Shown here: piece by piece, positions 8,924 through 16,544 of the stretch | Layout: each line of letters starts with the position of its first letter | Numbering within the stretch: position 1 is the first letter of the stretch | Assembly (NCBI GenBank): GCA_964595905.1 | Contig: CAZQSU010000016.1 | Coordinates: 1-40,903, forward strand | From: JAFDWI01 sp964595905 | GTDB lineage: Bacteria; Actinomycetota; Acidimicrobiia; Acidimicrobiales; Iamiaceae | Length of the DNA stretch: 40,903 nucleotides | Reading direction: 5' to 3' | Program-made: the position numbers and the translations under genes | The notes under the pieces: generated by a model | Told to the model about the DNA's origin: nothing | The model's input: the letters and a program-made list of their open reading frames with translations, nothing else | The model's database searches: none

Positions 8924-10674
8924 TGCGTCGGATGCGTCCCCTGGTTCCGCCGGCCGTCGATGTGCTGCAACCGCTCGTCGACGCCGGGGTACTGGAGGCC
9001 GGGGAGCTCGCCGTCGCCGATGCGGTCGCCCGTCACGGACCGTCCGACGGCCGGGCGGGCGACGACGTGGTGCTCGGCGTGGCCGTCGCGGCGCTCGGCC
9101 TGCGCATGGGACACTCCTGTGTGGACCTGGCCGACGCGGCCGATCTGTGCCGCACGGCCGAATCCGAAGCCACGGCGCCGTTCACCTTTCCCACCATGAA
9201 GGCCTGGACCGCGGCACTCACCGAGAGCGACTGCGTCCAGCTCGACGAATCGAACGGCGCCGCCTGGGATCGCCCGCTGGTGCTCGACGCCGAACGTGGC
9301 CGGCTCTGGCTCACCCGCTACGCCCACTACGAGCACGTGCTGCGCGATCGCCTGGTGGCTCTGGCGACGACCGAGCACGCCTTCGCCGCCGATGCCGCCG
9401 TCGACGCCGCCGTCCGGGCGGTGTTCGCCGACGCGGATTCCCAGGAAGGCCCCCAGCCCGAAGCGGTGCAGCGGGCGTTGACCCGCCCGTTGAGCTTCGT
9501 GATCGGTGGCCCGGGCACGGGGAAGACCTGGACGGTGGGACGGCTGCTCGAAGCATTCGCACGCGTGCATCCTGCTGGCTCGGTGGCGCTGGCCGCGCCG
9601 ACAGGCAAGGCGGCCGAACGGCTCACCGAGGCCGTCGGTGCATCGGTGCAGGCCACGACCATCCATCGACTCCTGGGAATGCATCCGTCGGCGACGCGCG
9701 GGGTCGACCCGCCCCGTCACCTCGGCCACGACCTGATCGTGGTCGACGAGGCCTCGATGATCGACCTGCCGATGATGACCCGCCTGGTGGGCGCGGTGGG
9801 AGCCGATGCGCATCTGGTGTTCGTCGGCGACCCCGACCAGCTGCTCAGCGTCGAGGTCGGGTCGGTGCTGCGAGACGTCGTGGATGCCGCGGTCGAAGCG
9901 TCGTCGCCGCTGCACGGGAGCGTGACCGAACTGCGACGCAGCCACCGTTTCGGTGGCGCCCTGGCCGAGGTGGCCGATGCGATCCGCCGGGGCGACGGCG
10001 AGGCGACGGTCGCGCTGTTGGACGACCCGGCACATGGCGCGCTGCACCTGATCGACCCGGACGACGGACCGGCCGTGGCCCGGCTGTCGTCCGAGGCGGT
10101 CCAGTGGGGGAGGGCCCTGCGGCATGCCGCGCAGCGTGGGGCATCCGACGAAGCGCTGGAACTGGCGCGGTCCTACAAGGTGCTGACCGGGATCCGGGCC
10201 GGACGGTTCGGTCTCGAGTGGTGGAACGACCGCATCGCGTCCGGGGTCGGGCTGCGCCGGAACCGTTGGGCGGTCGGCCGGCCGGTGATCGTGACCCGCA
10301 ACGACCCTGCGAACGGCGTGTTCAACGGCGACACCGGGATCACCATGGCCGACCCGGTGGACCCCGACGTGTTGCAGGTCGCGCTCGCCGGTGTCGACGG
10401 GCCACGGCTGGTGGGCACGGCACGCCTGCGGCACCATGAGGACTGGTGGGCGATGACGATCCACAAGAGTCAGGGTTCCGAATTCGACCGGGTCGTCGTC
10501 TCACTCCCCAGGACGGCATCGGCGATCCTGTCCCGGGAGCTGCTCTACACCGCGGTGACCCGCGCTCGAGAGCAGGTGACCGTCATCGGGTCACGGGAGG
10601 CGATCCGTTCCACCGCCGAGCGACGCATCGAACGCGCCTCGGGCCTGCGCGACCGGCTCAGTGGGGGTACCTGA
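8923..10674 (+). CDS. recD: RecBCD exonuclease V subunit alpha (RecD), 5'-3' helicase
   Basis: A 583-residue SF1B helicase, the fast 5'-3' motor of RecBCD. Motifs in order: GGPGTGKTWTVGRLL (Walker A, about 193-207), IVVDEASMIDLP (Walker B, about 272), VGDPDQLLSVEVGSVLRD, RSHRFGGALAEVADAIR, TIHKSQGSEFDRVVV (about 513) and YTAVTRAREQV. An N-terminal domain of about 165 residues contacts RecC. GTG 8920 is in frame, but ATG 8923 reproduces the one-base stop/start overlap seen between recC and recB and is preferred. The last 17 bases overlap the convergent gene on the other strand. Confidence 0.95.
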   Translation: MRRMRPLVPPAVDVLQPLVDAGVLEAGELAVADAVARHGPSDGRAGDDVVLGVAVAALGLRMGHSCVDLADAADLCRTAESEATAPFTFPTMKAWTAALTESDCVQLDESNGAAWDRPLVLDAERGRLWLTRYAHYEHVLRDRLVALATTEHAFAADAAVDAAVRAVFADADSQEGPQPEAVQRALTRPLSFVIGGPGTGKTWTVGRLLEAFARVHPAGSVALAAPTGKAAERLTEAVGASVQATTIHRLLGMHPSATRGVDPPRHLGHDLIVVDEASMIDLPMMTRLVGAVGADAHLVFVGDPDQLLSVEVGSVLRDVVDAAVEASSPLHGSVTELRRSHRFGGALAEVADAIRRGDGEATVALLDDPAHGALHLIDPDDGPAVARLSSEAVQWGRALRHAAQRGASDEALELARSYKVLTGIRAGRFGLEWWNDRIASGVGLRRNRWAVGRPVIVTRNDPANGVFNGDTGITMADPVDPDVLQVALAGVDGPRLVGTARLRHHEDWWAMTIHKSQGSEFDRVVVSLPRTASAILSRELLYTAVTRAREQVTVIGSREAIRSTAERRIERASGLRDRLSGGT

Positions 10675-11323
10675 CCGCGACCCCCGCATCGGGCACGGGT
10701 GCGCCTGGCACACTCGTCAGCGGCACGTGCCCGGCCCACACCTCCAGGTCGAGATCTTCGGATTCGTCGTTCGGTCCGCCGGTGCGGATCTTCGCGGACG
10801 CTTCCACGATCGGCACCGCCACGAAACGGGTCCGCCGGATCTCCGATGCGGTCGGTGGCCGTGTGATGGCGGCTCGGCCTGCGACCACGTGGTCGACCAA
10901 CGCCGCGCTCGCGGCGCGGATCTCGTCGGCGTCGTCCACCACCTCGGCGGTGCCGAACACGGTCACGCAGCGGAAGTTCATCGAGTGGTGGAACATCGAC
11001 CGGGCGAGCACCAGACCGTCGACGATCGTCGCAGTCACGAACACCGCGGCGCCGGTGGCGAGCACGCCCAGCATGGCGTTGGCCGGCGCCCCGTGCAGGT
11101 ACAGCCGGTCGCCGAGGCGGGCGTGCACCATCGGGAGCACGACGGGGTAGGCCTGGGAACCATCGGGCGCCGCAGTGAACCCCACATGGCAGATCGGCGC
11201 CGCGTCGAGGATGGCGTGCACGACCGAAGCGTCGTGGACGCCGCGCTCGCGCTGGCGGCGCAGGGTCGTGCGCGCACCCGGTCCGAGGCAAGACGTCAGC
11301 GACGTTATCGGGTCCGTGACCAT
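10658..11323 (-). CDS. Pyridoxamine 5'-phosphate oxidase-like (flavin split-barrel) protein
   Basis: A 221-residue protein of the FMN-binding split-barrel family, close to the 'pyridoxamine 5'-phosphate oxidase family' group that includes NimA-type flavin reductases rather than to true PdxH. RQRERGVHDASVVHAILDAA (about 23-42) followed by ICHVGF and YPVVLPMVHARLGDRLYLHG is the typical beginning, and the barrel continues through SMNFRCVTVFGTAEVV. It probably binds FMN, F420 or heme. A TACCTT box 7 bases upstream supports the ATG and suggests a leaderless message. The 3' end overlaps recD by 17 bases, tail to tail. Confidence 0.75.
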   Translation of the reverse strand: MVTDPITSLTSCLGPGARTTLRRQRERGVHDASVVHAILDAAPICHVGFTAAPDGSQAYPVVLPMVHARLGDRLYLHGAPANAMLGVLATGAAVFVTATIVDGLVLARSMFHHSMNFRCVTVFGTAEVVDDADEIRAASAALVDHVVAGRAAITRPPTASEIRRTRFVAVPIVEASAKIRTGGPNDESEDLDLEVWAGHVPLTSVPGAPVPDAGVAVRYPH

Positions 11324-11330
11324 GCCGCCG

Positions 11331-11336
11331 AAGGTA
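11331..11336 (-). promoter_or_regulatory. -10 box of the flavin split-barrel gene
   Basis: On the minus strand TACCTT lies 7 bases before the ATG at 11323, the same arrangement as at seven or eight other genes here. A leaderless transcript is inferred. Confidence 0.4.
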
Positions 11337-11384
11337 CGGCCCGCGGGCCTCGATCCGCGCGGCCATTTTCGAAGGCCGCGGGTG

Positions 11385-12104
11385 TCAGGTCACGGCCTGC
11401 TGGTCGACGAGGCGTTGCATGCGGGCCCGCTCGGAGTCGTCGATGTTCGCGTCGGCCATCTTCCACGCGGCGGCATCGGGAAGACGACGCCGGATCGGCT
11501 CGAGGTCGAACGAGCCCAACAGTCGCCGCACGTAGCGGTCGCGCAACGCCCGACCGAGCAGCGCGGTCACCCGCCCGCCGGGCACTGCGGCCCCGGCCAT
11601 GACGACCCAGGTGACCGCCACGTCGAACTCGGCGACGCCGGCGCCCGCATTGGCCCAGTCGATCACGTAGGGGCCCCTGGGTGACACCAGCACGTTGAGT
11701 GGATGCAGGTCGAGGTGAACGAGGCTGGTTCCCGGCCCGGTGGTCGCCGGGCGGAGCCCCGCCGCGTGGTCCGAGCCGTCATCGGCCGGCGTCACCTCGA
11801 TGGCGTGCAGGTCGCGCAGGAGCCCGGCCAGCAGATCGGCGGAGCTGTGCACGCGCCATGGCCGGGCCGCCAGATCATCGAGCAGTGTCGGTCCCTCGAT
11901 ACGTTCCATCACCAGATCGACGCCGTCGTCGCTGATGCCCCGCACCTCGGGGACCGGGTAGCCCGCGGCGTGTGCGAGCTGCATGACCCGGGCCTCGTGA
12001 TGCAGGGGGCGCCCCGAACGCGCTCGGCGGAGCACCGATCCGTTGCCCACGTCGTAGATGTCGGCGTCCCGCCCCGACGCGAGCAGCGGTCCCGGCTCGG
12101 CCAT
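11385..12104 (-). CDS. Aminoglycoside phosphotransferase-like small-molecule kinase
   Basis: A 239-residue protein with the APH/choline-kinase fold. The Brenner motif HLDLHPLNVLV holds the catalytic Asp and the metal-binding Asn, and VIDWANAG is the DFG-equivalent. LVMERIEGPTLLDDL is the hinge region. It should transfer phosphate from ATP to a hydroxyl group on a small molecule; the substrate, and whether it affects any antibiotic, cannot be told. A GTG at 12113 is in frame, but TACCGT 7 bases before ATG 12104 favours the latter. It is followed by the oxidase-like gene after 61 bases that contain that gene's own promoter. Confidence 0.75.
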   Translation of the reverse strand: MAEPGPLLASGRDADIYDVGNGSVLRRARSGRPLHHEARVMQLAHAAGYPVPEVRGISDDGVDLVMERIEGPTLLDDLAARPWRVHSSADLLAGLLRDLHAIEVTPADDGSDHAAGLRPATTGPGTSLVHLDLHPLNVLVSPRGPYVIDWANAGAGVAEFDVAVTWVVMAGAAVPGGRVTALLGRALRDRYVRRLLGSFDLEPIRRRLPDAAAWKMADANIDDSERARMQRLVDQQAVT

Positions 12105-12111
12105 CGCCGAC

Positions 12112-12117
12112 ACGGTA
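12112..12117 (-). promoter_or_regulatory. -10 box of the APH-like kinase gene
   Basis: TACCGT on the minus strand ends 7 bases before ATG 12104, so the transcript would begin at the start codon. This is the main reason for choosing ATG 12104 over GTG 12113. Confidence 0.4.
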
Positions 12118-12162
12118 GCCCAGGCGTGGTGAGGGGATCGGTGCTCCGCCGCGGACCTGCGC

Positions 12163-12168
12163 TATCGT
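12163..12168 (+). promoter_or_regulatory. Probable -10 box of the tRNA-Val gene
   Basis: TATCGT lies 11 bases before the mature 5' end of the tRNA. A start about 7 bases downstream would leave a short 5' leader for RNase P. No clear -35 is visible. Confidence 0.35.
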
Positions 12169-12179
12169 CGAAGGTCCGC

Positions 12180-12253
12180 GGGCGTATGGCTCAGATGGTT
12201 AGAGCGCTGCCTTCACACGGCAGAGGTCCCAGGTTCGAGTCCTGGTACGCCCA
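12180..12253 (+). tRNA. tRNA-Val (anticodon CAC)
   Basis: A 74-base cloverleaf. The acceptor stem GGGCGTA pairs with TACGCCC; the D arm is GCTC ... GAGC; the anticodon stem CTGCC/GGCAG encloses TTCACAC, giving anticodon CAC, which reads GTG valine codons. The T arm is CCAGG-TTCGAGT-CCTGG. The discriminator base is A at 12253 and the 3' CCA is not encoded. GTG is a heavily used Val codon in DNA this GC-rich. Confidence 0.97.
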
Positions 12254-12271
12254 CCGCGAGGGTCCGGCGAT

Positions 12272-12781
12272 TCAGCGGCGGTAGCCGGCGGGCTCGCCGA
12301 CGCGTTCGACCCGTCGGGTGCGCACCCGGGTCACGCCGTCAGGCAGCAGCGCCCCCACCGTGGCCACCACGCCGAGGGCCAGGGGCCACCAGCCGTAGCC
12401 GGCGTCGATCGCCAGTTCGTCGGGAAGGTCTTCGGGAATCGCCAGGGCGATGATGCCCGCGGCGATCAACAGCACCCCCAGCACGACCGCCGAGCGGCGA
12501 CTGACGAGCGAGGTTCCGAGTCCGATGAGCACGATGCCGACGGCCAGTTCGATGATGCCGAGCCATGCCGTGTGGGTGTGACCCCAGACGGTCACCACCG
12601 GTTCGGTCAGGTTCGCATCGATGCCGGCGTCGATGAGGACGATGATGCCGTAGATCGCGAAGACGACTCCGGCGCCGGCGACCATGAGCTGCCCGAGTCG
12701 GGCGATCGGTGAAACATGGTTCTCGACGACTTCGATATCCCGCTCCGCGGGCACGGCATGGCTGGGTTCCGGGGTTGACAT
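12272..12781 (-). CDS. Four-helix integral membrane protein of unknown function, candidate stress-regulon member
   Basis: A 169-residue protein not recognised as a named family. After a 28-residue polar N-terminus there are four hydrophobic segments, at roughly 31-51, 71-91, 94-112 and 128-146, with a short basic C-terminal tail RVRTRRVERVGEPAGYRR. The second segment holds Glu in IIELAVGIVLIG. The ATG is preceded by an AGGAGG ribosome site. A SigF-type promoter motif (GTTT-N15-GGGCAG) begins 57 bases upstream, so expression under stress is inferred. It is probably a monocistronic membrane protein; its role is unknown. Confidence 0.7.
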   Translation of the reverse strand: MSTPEPSHAVPAERDIEVVENHVSPIARLGQLMVAGAGVVFAIYGIIVLIDAGIDANLTEPVVTVWGHTHTAWLGIIELAVGIVLIGLGTSLVSRRSAVVLGVLLIAAGIIALAIPEDLPDELAIDAGYGWWPLALGVVATVGALLPDGVTRVRTRRVERVGEPAGYRR

Positions 12782-12813
12782 CGGGCATTCCTCCTGATCG
12801 GGGTGCTCGGGAA

Positions 12814-12838
12814 CTGCCCAGATGACGCGAAATCAAAC
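12814..12838 (-). promoter_or_regulatory. SigF-type promoter of the four-helix membrane gene
   Basis: On the minus strand GTTT (12838-12835), 15 bases, then GGGCAG (12819-12814), 32 bases before the ATG. Spacing and hexamer are identical to those before the F420 oxidoreductase gene at 20294. Confidence 0.55.
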
Positions 12839-12941
12839 GTCGGTTCGAGCGCGCCGTCCACCGATCGCCCCACCGCGCCACCCTGCCCGCCGCAGGATGC
12901 GGATCCGGTGCGTCACGACCAACGTGACGCGGTCGGGTGAC

Positions 12942-13700
12942 TCAGGAGCCGGCGGACTCCGGGCTGCACGAGAGGGTGCCGTCACCACACACGTTGTCGA
13001 CCTCGAACTCCATCGGTCTGAACGGCACGACCGGTTCGCCGACGTCGAGCTGGATCACCCCACCGTCGGTCAGGGGGATGTCGCGGGGACTGCCCTCGAT
13101 CCTCTTGCCGTCGAGGAACGCCACGACGGGGCCCTTGGCCGGCCCGACCCGGGTCGCCGACAGCGGCTGGTTCCACACGTCGAAGAAGTCACCGAGGGTG
13201 AAATGGCGTTTCGACGGCGACTCGACGTGGATGATCCCGTCATCGGCGTGGCTGTGCAGCCAGTAGACACAACCTTTCGCCGTGTTGTTGAGGAACCGGC
13301 CTCCGTCGAGCTGCTGCTCCCACGGTTCGCCGGTGATGCCCACCCCCGCCGGGATGCGCTTCTGTTCGCCGTTCACGAAGATCGTGACGTGCTGGTGGAT
13401 GTGGTACTCGACACTCTGGCCCATCGACGGCCGGCAGGTGATCCCGTTCACCGGGGTGCCGTCGACCGTCGAATCGGCCGAGGCGAGATCCGGGACGTTC
13501 TGGATGGGCACGCCTTCGGGCCCGACCGCGGAACTCGCATCGTGGCCGTGCAACACCAGGTAGGTCGCGATCCCGAACCCGATGACGACCAGCACCGCGA
13601 TGACCGGGAACACCCAGTTCGACGATCGGAACGTGGCGTCTTCGTCTTCTTCGTCGCAGACGGCTCCGTCTTCGTCGACCAGGTCTGTGTCGTCGTGCAC
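12942..13700 (-). CDS. Membrane-anchored extracytoplasmic protein with conserved histidine clusters, function unknown
   Basis: A 252-residue protein. A strongly acidic N-terminal tail (about 1-22) precedes one transmembrane helix (about 29-50), with the rest presumably outside the cell. Two histidine clusters stand out: H100, H102 and H104 in EYHIHQHVTIFVNG, and H149, H151 and H158 in CVYWLHSHADDGIIHVESP. FTLGDFFDVWNQPLS follows. I recall this layout from uncharacterised secreted proteins in other soil bacteria, but know no function. The clusters suggest bound metal such as copper. Cysteines C89, C144, C238 and C245 could form disulfides. The GTG start is supported by TAGCAT 8 bases upstream. 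Confidence 0.7.
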   Translation of the reverse strand: MHDDTDLVDEDGAVCDEEDEDATFRSSNWVFPVIAVLVVIGFGIATYLVLHGHDASSAVGPEGVPIQNVPDLASADSTVDGTPVNGITCRPSMGQSVEYHIHQHVTIFVNGEQKRIPAGVGITGEPWEQQLDGGRFLNNTAKGCVYWLHSHADDGIIHVESPSKRHFTLGDFFDVWNQPLSATRVGPAKGPVVAFLDGKRIEGSPRDIPLTDGGVIQLDVGEPVVPFRPMEFEVDNVCGDGTLSCSPESAGS

Positions 13701-13708
13701 GGATCCGC

Positions 13709-13714
13709 ATGCTA
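13709..13714 (-). promoter_or_regulatory. -10 box of the histidine-cluster protein gene
   Basis: TAGCAT on the minus strand ends 8 bases before GTG 13700, consistent with a leaderless transcript and supporting the GTG start. Confidence 0.4.
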
Positions 13715-13779
13715 CCGGCGGGGACCCGATCTCCCGCCCGGCGACGCACCCCGCGACCCGGCGTGATCGGCGCAGCGGC

Positions 13780-14448
13780 TCAGGCCCGAGGGGTGCGGGG
13801 CGCGACCGCGCCCTGGCAATCGAACGCCTCGCAGAGCAGGTGCAGCACGATCAGGTGCATCTCCTGCACCACACAGGTCCGTGGGGCATCCACGGTGATC
13901 GCCTCGTCGGCCGACGAGAACAACGGGTTCGGAGCCGGACTGGTCATGGCCCACACGGTCAGGCCCCGGGCTCTCGCCTCGTCGACCGCCGCCAGCAGAT
14001 CCGCACTCGCCCCGGAGGTCGACAGTGCGATGAGCACGTCGCCGACCTGGCCGTGAGCTTCGACCTGCCGCGCGAACAGGGCACCGATGCCGTAGTCGTT
14101 GGCCAGGGCCGTCACCGTCGCCGGGTCCACGGCAAGGCTGATCGCGCTGTAGGCCCGGCGATCGCCGTCGTAGCGGCCGACGAACTCCGCCGCGAGGTGC
14201 GACGCCTGCGCGGCGCTCCCGCCGTTGCCGGCGACGAGCAGCATCGACCCCGCCCGGAATCGCTTGCGGAGTCGCCCGGCCCAACGCTCGATGGTGCCCA
14301 GATCGTCGGCGAGCCCGTGGGCCGCCGCCTCCGATGCCTCGAGGTGACGCCGGAGGGCGCCTGCAGGCACCTGCAAAGCGGGTTCGGGCACACGGTCGAC
14401 GACCGGGCCGGCAGGGCGCCCGCCGATTCCGCCGATGCTGATGCTCAC
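13780..14448 (-). CDS. gmhA: SIS-domain isomerase, GmhA-like (sedoheptulose 7-phosphate isomerase family)
   Basis: A 222-residue SIS-domain protein. AGNGGSAAQASHLAAEFVGRY (about 73-93) carries the sugar-phosphate loop and the catalytic Glu of GmhA; STSGASADLLAAV is the second phosphate-binding loop; QEMHLIVLHLLCE supplies the histidine near the C-terminus. GmhA converts sedoheptulose 7-phosphate to a heptose 7-phosphate for heptose synthesis. The first 25 residues are Gly/Pro-rich and not conserved, so the true start may lie further in. It starts 12 bases after the ferritin-like gene ends and is likely transcribed with it, an odd partner for a stress operon. No other heptose-pathway gene is visible. 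Confidence 0.8.
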   Translation of the reverse strand: MSISIGGIGGRPAGPVVDRVPEPALQVPAGALRRHLEASEAAAHGLADDLGTIERWAGRLRKRFRAGSMLLVAGNGGSAAQASHLAAEFVGRYDGDRRAYSAISLAVDPATVTALANDYGIGALFARQVEAHGQVGDVLIALSTSGASADLLAAVDEARARGLTVWAMTSPAPNPLFSSADEAITVDAPRTCVVQEMHLIVLHLLCEAFDCQGAVAPRTPRA

Positions 14449-14460
14449 GGGCCGACGTCC

Positions 14461-15177
14461 TCAGCCGTCGTCCGAGAACCAGTGGCGGATACGGTCGACG
14501 ATCCCAGCCGACACGTGGTCACCGTGGCCGTCGGCCTCGTCCACCGAGACGCCGTGAGCGAGCATTCCCAGCAGCTTGCTCCGTTGAGTCGCGGCCCAGC
14601 GGACGTGTTCGTCCTCTTCGTCGGAGACCCGGTTCGTGGCGAGGCGGATCCGCTCGCGGACCGCGCTGTCGGTGAGATCGTCGGCGAGTGCGGCGAGGCC
14701 CTCCCAGTTGGCGCGGTCCCGCGTCTCGGCCATCAGCACCGCGTCGAGCATCACCAGCTCGGCCGCTGCCGGATCGACCGAGCCCCGGAGCAGGAACGTG
14801 GCTTCCAGGATCGACGAACCCATCTTGACCGTCGCCCGCGCAGACGGGCTCACATAGGTGGGCTGACCGCCGAGTCCGGCGATCAGTGATTCGAGGATCT
14901 CGATGTGCTCCCGGGTCTCCTCACCGCGGTGTTCGTAGCCTCGCTCGAGCGCGGGCGCCTGCGTGCGGCCCGCGACCGACCGGTACAGATGGAGGCCGCA
15001 CCGTTCGTGGGCGAGCATGTCCGACAGCAGATCGGCGACGAAGGTGTTGTCGATCTCCTGACCGGCGAAGACGTCGTCGACGGGCACGACCCGTACGGTG
15101 CGTTCGGGATCGACGAACGTCATGTTCTGGTCACGACCGAGGTGCCGCTTGGCGGTGAGCGTTGATGAATCCGACAT
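14461..15177 (-). CDS. Ferritin-like di-iron protein (short paralogue)
   Basis: A 238-residue protein with the helix pattern of the ferritin-like superfamily. Candidate iron ligands are E..H motifs in LAHERCGLHLYRSV (helix 1), ETREHIEILESLI (helix 2), LMAETRDRANWEGL (helix 3) and DEEDEHVRWAAT (helix 4). It is neither Dps nor classical ferritin by length, and its substrate is unknown; it may store iron or consume peroxide. The ATG has GGAGAAG upstream. It starts 25 bases after the larger ferritin-like gene and is followed by gmhA after 12 bases, making a three-gene operon. Confidence 0.7.
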   Translation of the reverse strand: MSDSSTLTAKRHLGRDQNMTFVDPERTVRVVPVDDVFAGQEIDNTFVADLLSDMLAHERCGLHLYRSVAGRTQAPALERGYEHRGEETREHIEILESLIAGLGGQPTYVSPSARATVKMGSSILEATFLLRGSVDPAAAELVMLDAVLMAETRDRANWEGLAALADDLTDSAVRERIRLATNRVSDEEDEHVRWAATQRSKLLGMLAHGVSVDEADGHGDHVSAGIVDRIRHWFSDDG

Positions 15178-15202
15178 GATGATCTTCTCCAGGGGTTCGG
15201 CT

Positions 15203-16429
15203 TCAGGTGACCACTGGCACCGGTGAGCGGAGGGATTCCACCGGATGCTCGCAGCCACTCTCGAAGCGGTATTCGTGCGATTTCTGAGCATGGACCGCGT
15301 CGATGATCGACTCGGTCGGGCTGCCTTCGGCGTTCACGAGCGCCTGGTAGCGGAAGTAGCGGTGATCGTCAGGCAGGTCGTTGACGGGCACGTAGTCGAG
15401 GCCGTCGGTGCGCAACTCGATCTGGGTCGCGAGCACCCCGCGCACGTAGTCCTTGTTGGGCTCGAAGGTGACCGGTGTGTCGGGCAGCGACCGGGGGAGG
15501 ATCTCGGCAGGCTCCCGGCCCTCGTAGCGCCGCAGGTGGTCGCACGCCACCTGGAGTTGGCCGATCTCGAAGTTGCAGAACAGCTCCCAGAGTCCCGCGA
15601 TGCGCCGGTCGGTCTCCTGGGAGAGCATCGACCAGTACAGGTAGACCTCGTTGTACTCGTGGAACACCCACGACGCGATCCAGGTGTCGAGCGGGTCGAG
15701 CAACGACTCGTAGTGGCTGACGTGTTGTTCCTCGATCATGGCGATCTCGCTGTAGGTGTCACGTGCGATCGGTTCGATCCATCCGGCGCCGTGGTTCATG
15801 TAGAAGTTCATCGTCTGCTGTTCGGCGGCGGTGATCGTCATCACGTGCATCCTCGACAGCGGATCGACCGAGAACGTGTCGAAGTGGCGGCGGATGCCGT
15901 CGTGGGGATCGGCGTGTTCCAGATACGTCGATCGTCCCGGCATGATCTCGGTGAGTTCCCGGGTGATGTCGTCTGCGTGGCCGCCGTAGAGCAGGTCGAA
16001 CAGGTTGGCGTACCGGTACAGATGGTCGAAGTCCTCGAGCAGCGCGAAATCGAGGGCGTCCCTGATCGCCGGATCCGGTTCGTGCCGGGCGAGCCACGCC
16101 GTCAGATCGACGGCGACCTGTTCATGGCCGAGCGTCGTCTCCAGCGGGGTCTGATCGCCGGGGTTGAGCCCGTTCACCGACTTCTGCTGTTGTTGGTCGA
16201 CACGGCGGTTGGCCGCCAGAGCCCGCTTGAGGTCGATGTCGTCGGTGTGGCGGGCGAACTGGTGCGAGAACAGCGCGGCTTCGACCTCGATGCCGTTCAT
16301 CAGGATGACGCGGGTGCGCGTGTAGGGGTCGACCTCGCGCTTGTCGAAGGGGGCGACGCTCATCTCCGACCAGTTTCGGAACTGGTCTGCAACGGCGATC
16401 CCCGGCTGGTCGAGTGGATCGAAGGACAT
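15203..16429 (-). CDS. Large ferritin-like di-iron protein, function unknown
   Basis: A 408-residue helical protein, large for the superfamily. Metal-ligand-like motifs occur through its length: NGIEVEAALFSHQFARH (about 45-61), ALLEDFDHLYRYANL, AEQQTMNFYMNH, IEEQHVSHYESLLDP and FHEYNEVYLYWSMLSQE. The number of such helices suggests two four-helix bundles in one chain. I do not recognise a named family. The ATG at 16429 is chosen because AGGAGG sits just upstream; an upstream in-frame extension has no coding logic. It heads an operon with the short ferritin-like protein and gmhA, and a weaker SigF-type motif lies 33 bases upstream. Confidence 0.65.
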   Translation of the reverse strand: MSFDPLDQPGIAVADQFRNWSEMSVAPFDKREVDPYTRTRVILMNGIEVEAALFSHQFARHTDDIDLKRALAANRRVDQQQQKSVNGLNPGDQTPLETTLGHEQVAVDLTAWLARHEPDPAIRDALDFALLEDFDHLYRYANLFDLLYGGHADDITRELTEIMPGRSTYLEHADPHDGIRRHFDTFSVDPLSRMHVMTITAAEQQTMNFYMNHGAGWIEPIARDTYSEIAMIEEQHVSHYESLLDPLDTWIASWVFHEYNEVYLYWSMLSQETDRRIAGLWELFCNFEIGQLQVACDHLRRYEGREPAEILPRSLPDTPVTFEPNKDYVRGVLATQIELRTDGLDYVPVNDLPDDHRYFRYQALVNAEGSPTESIIDAVHAQKSHEYRFESGCEHPVESLRSPVPVVT

Positions 16430-16461
16430 CGGTACCTCCTGACGGGGTGGGTTCATGGGCA

Positions 16462-16486
16462 CTGACCGGTTCGGTGCCGTCCAAAC
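16462..16486 (-). promoter_or_regulatory. Weak SigF-type promoter of the ferritin-like operon
   Basis: GTTT (16486-16483), 15 bases, then GGTCAG (16467-16462), 32 bases before the ATG. It is one mismatch from the GTTT-N15-GGGCAG form seen elsewhere and at the same distance from the start codon, so it is the least certain member of the set. Confidence 0.35.
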
Positions 16487-16502
16487 CGGTGCAATCCGCC
16501 GA

Positions 16503-16540
16503 CCGTCTCTCAGCACGCATGGTCGCGTGCTGAGAGACGG
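16503..16540 (-). terminator. 16-bp perfect hairpin terminator after the DJ-1/PfpI gene
   Basis: The arms 16503-16518 and 16525-16540 are perfectly complementary over 16 bp, enclosing a 6-base loop ATGGTC. The hairpin begins 4 bases after the PfpI-like stop codon in its direction of transcription. There is no T-run, as is common for actinobacterial terminators. It separates the PfpI operon from the promoter of the ferritin-like operon. Confidence 0.75.
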
Positions 16541-16544
16541 CGCT

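Noticed and set aside
12689..12715. GTTT-N17-GGGCAG on the minus strand
   Set aside because: It lies inside the membrane protein gene, 22-30 codons after its start, with a spacer one or two bases too long; taken as chance background.
15245..16465. 406-codon open frame on the plus strand opposite the large ferritin-like gene
   Set aside because: Its translation has no domain pattern and mirrors the GC-rich codon bias of the minus-strand gene, which has a ribosome site and recognisable helices.
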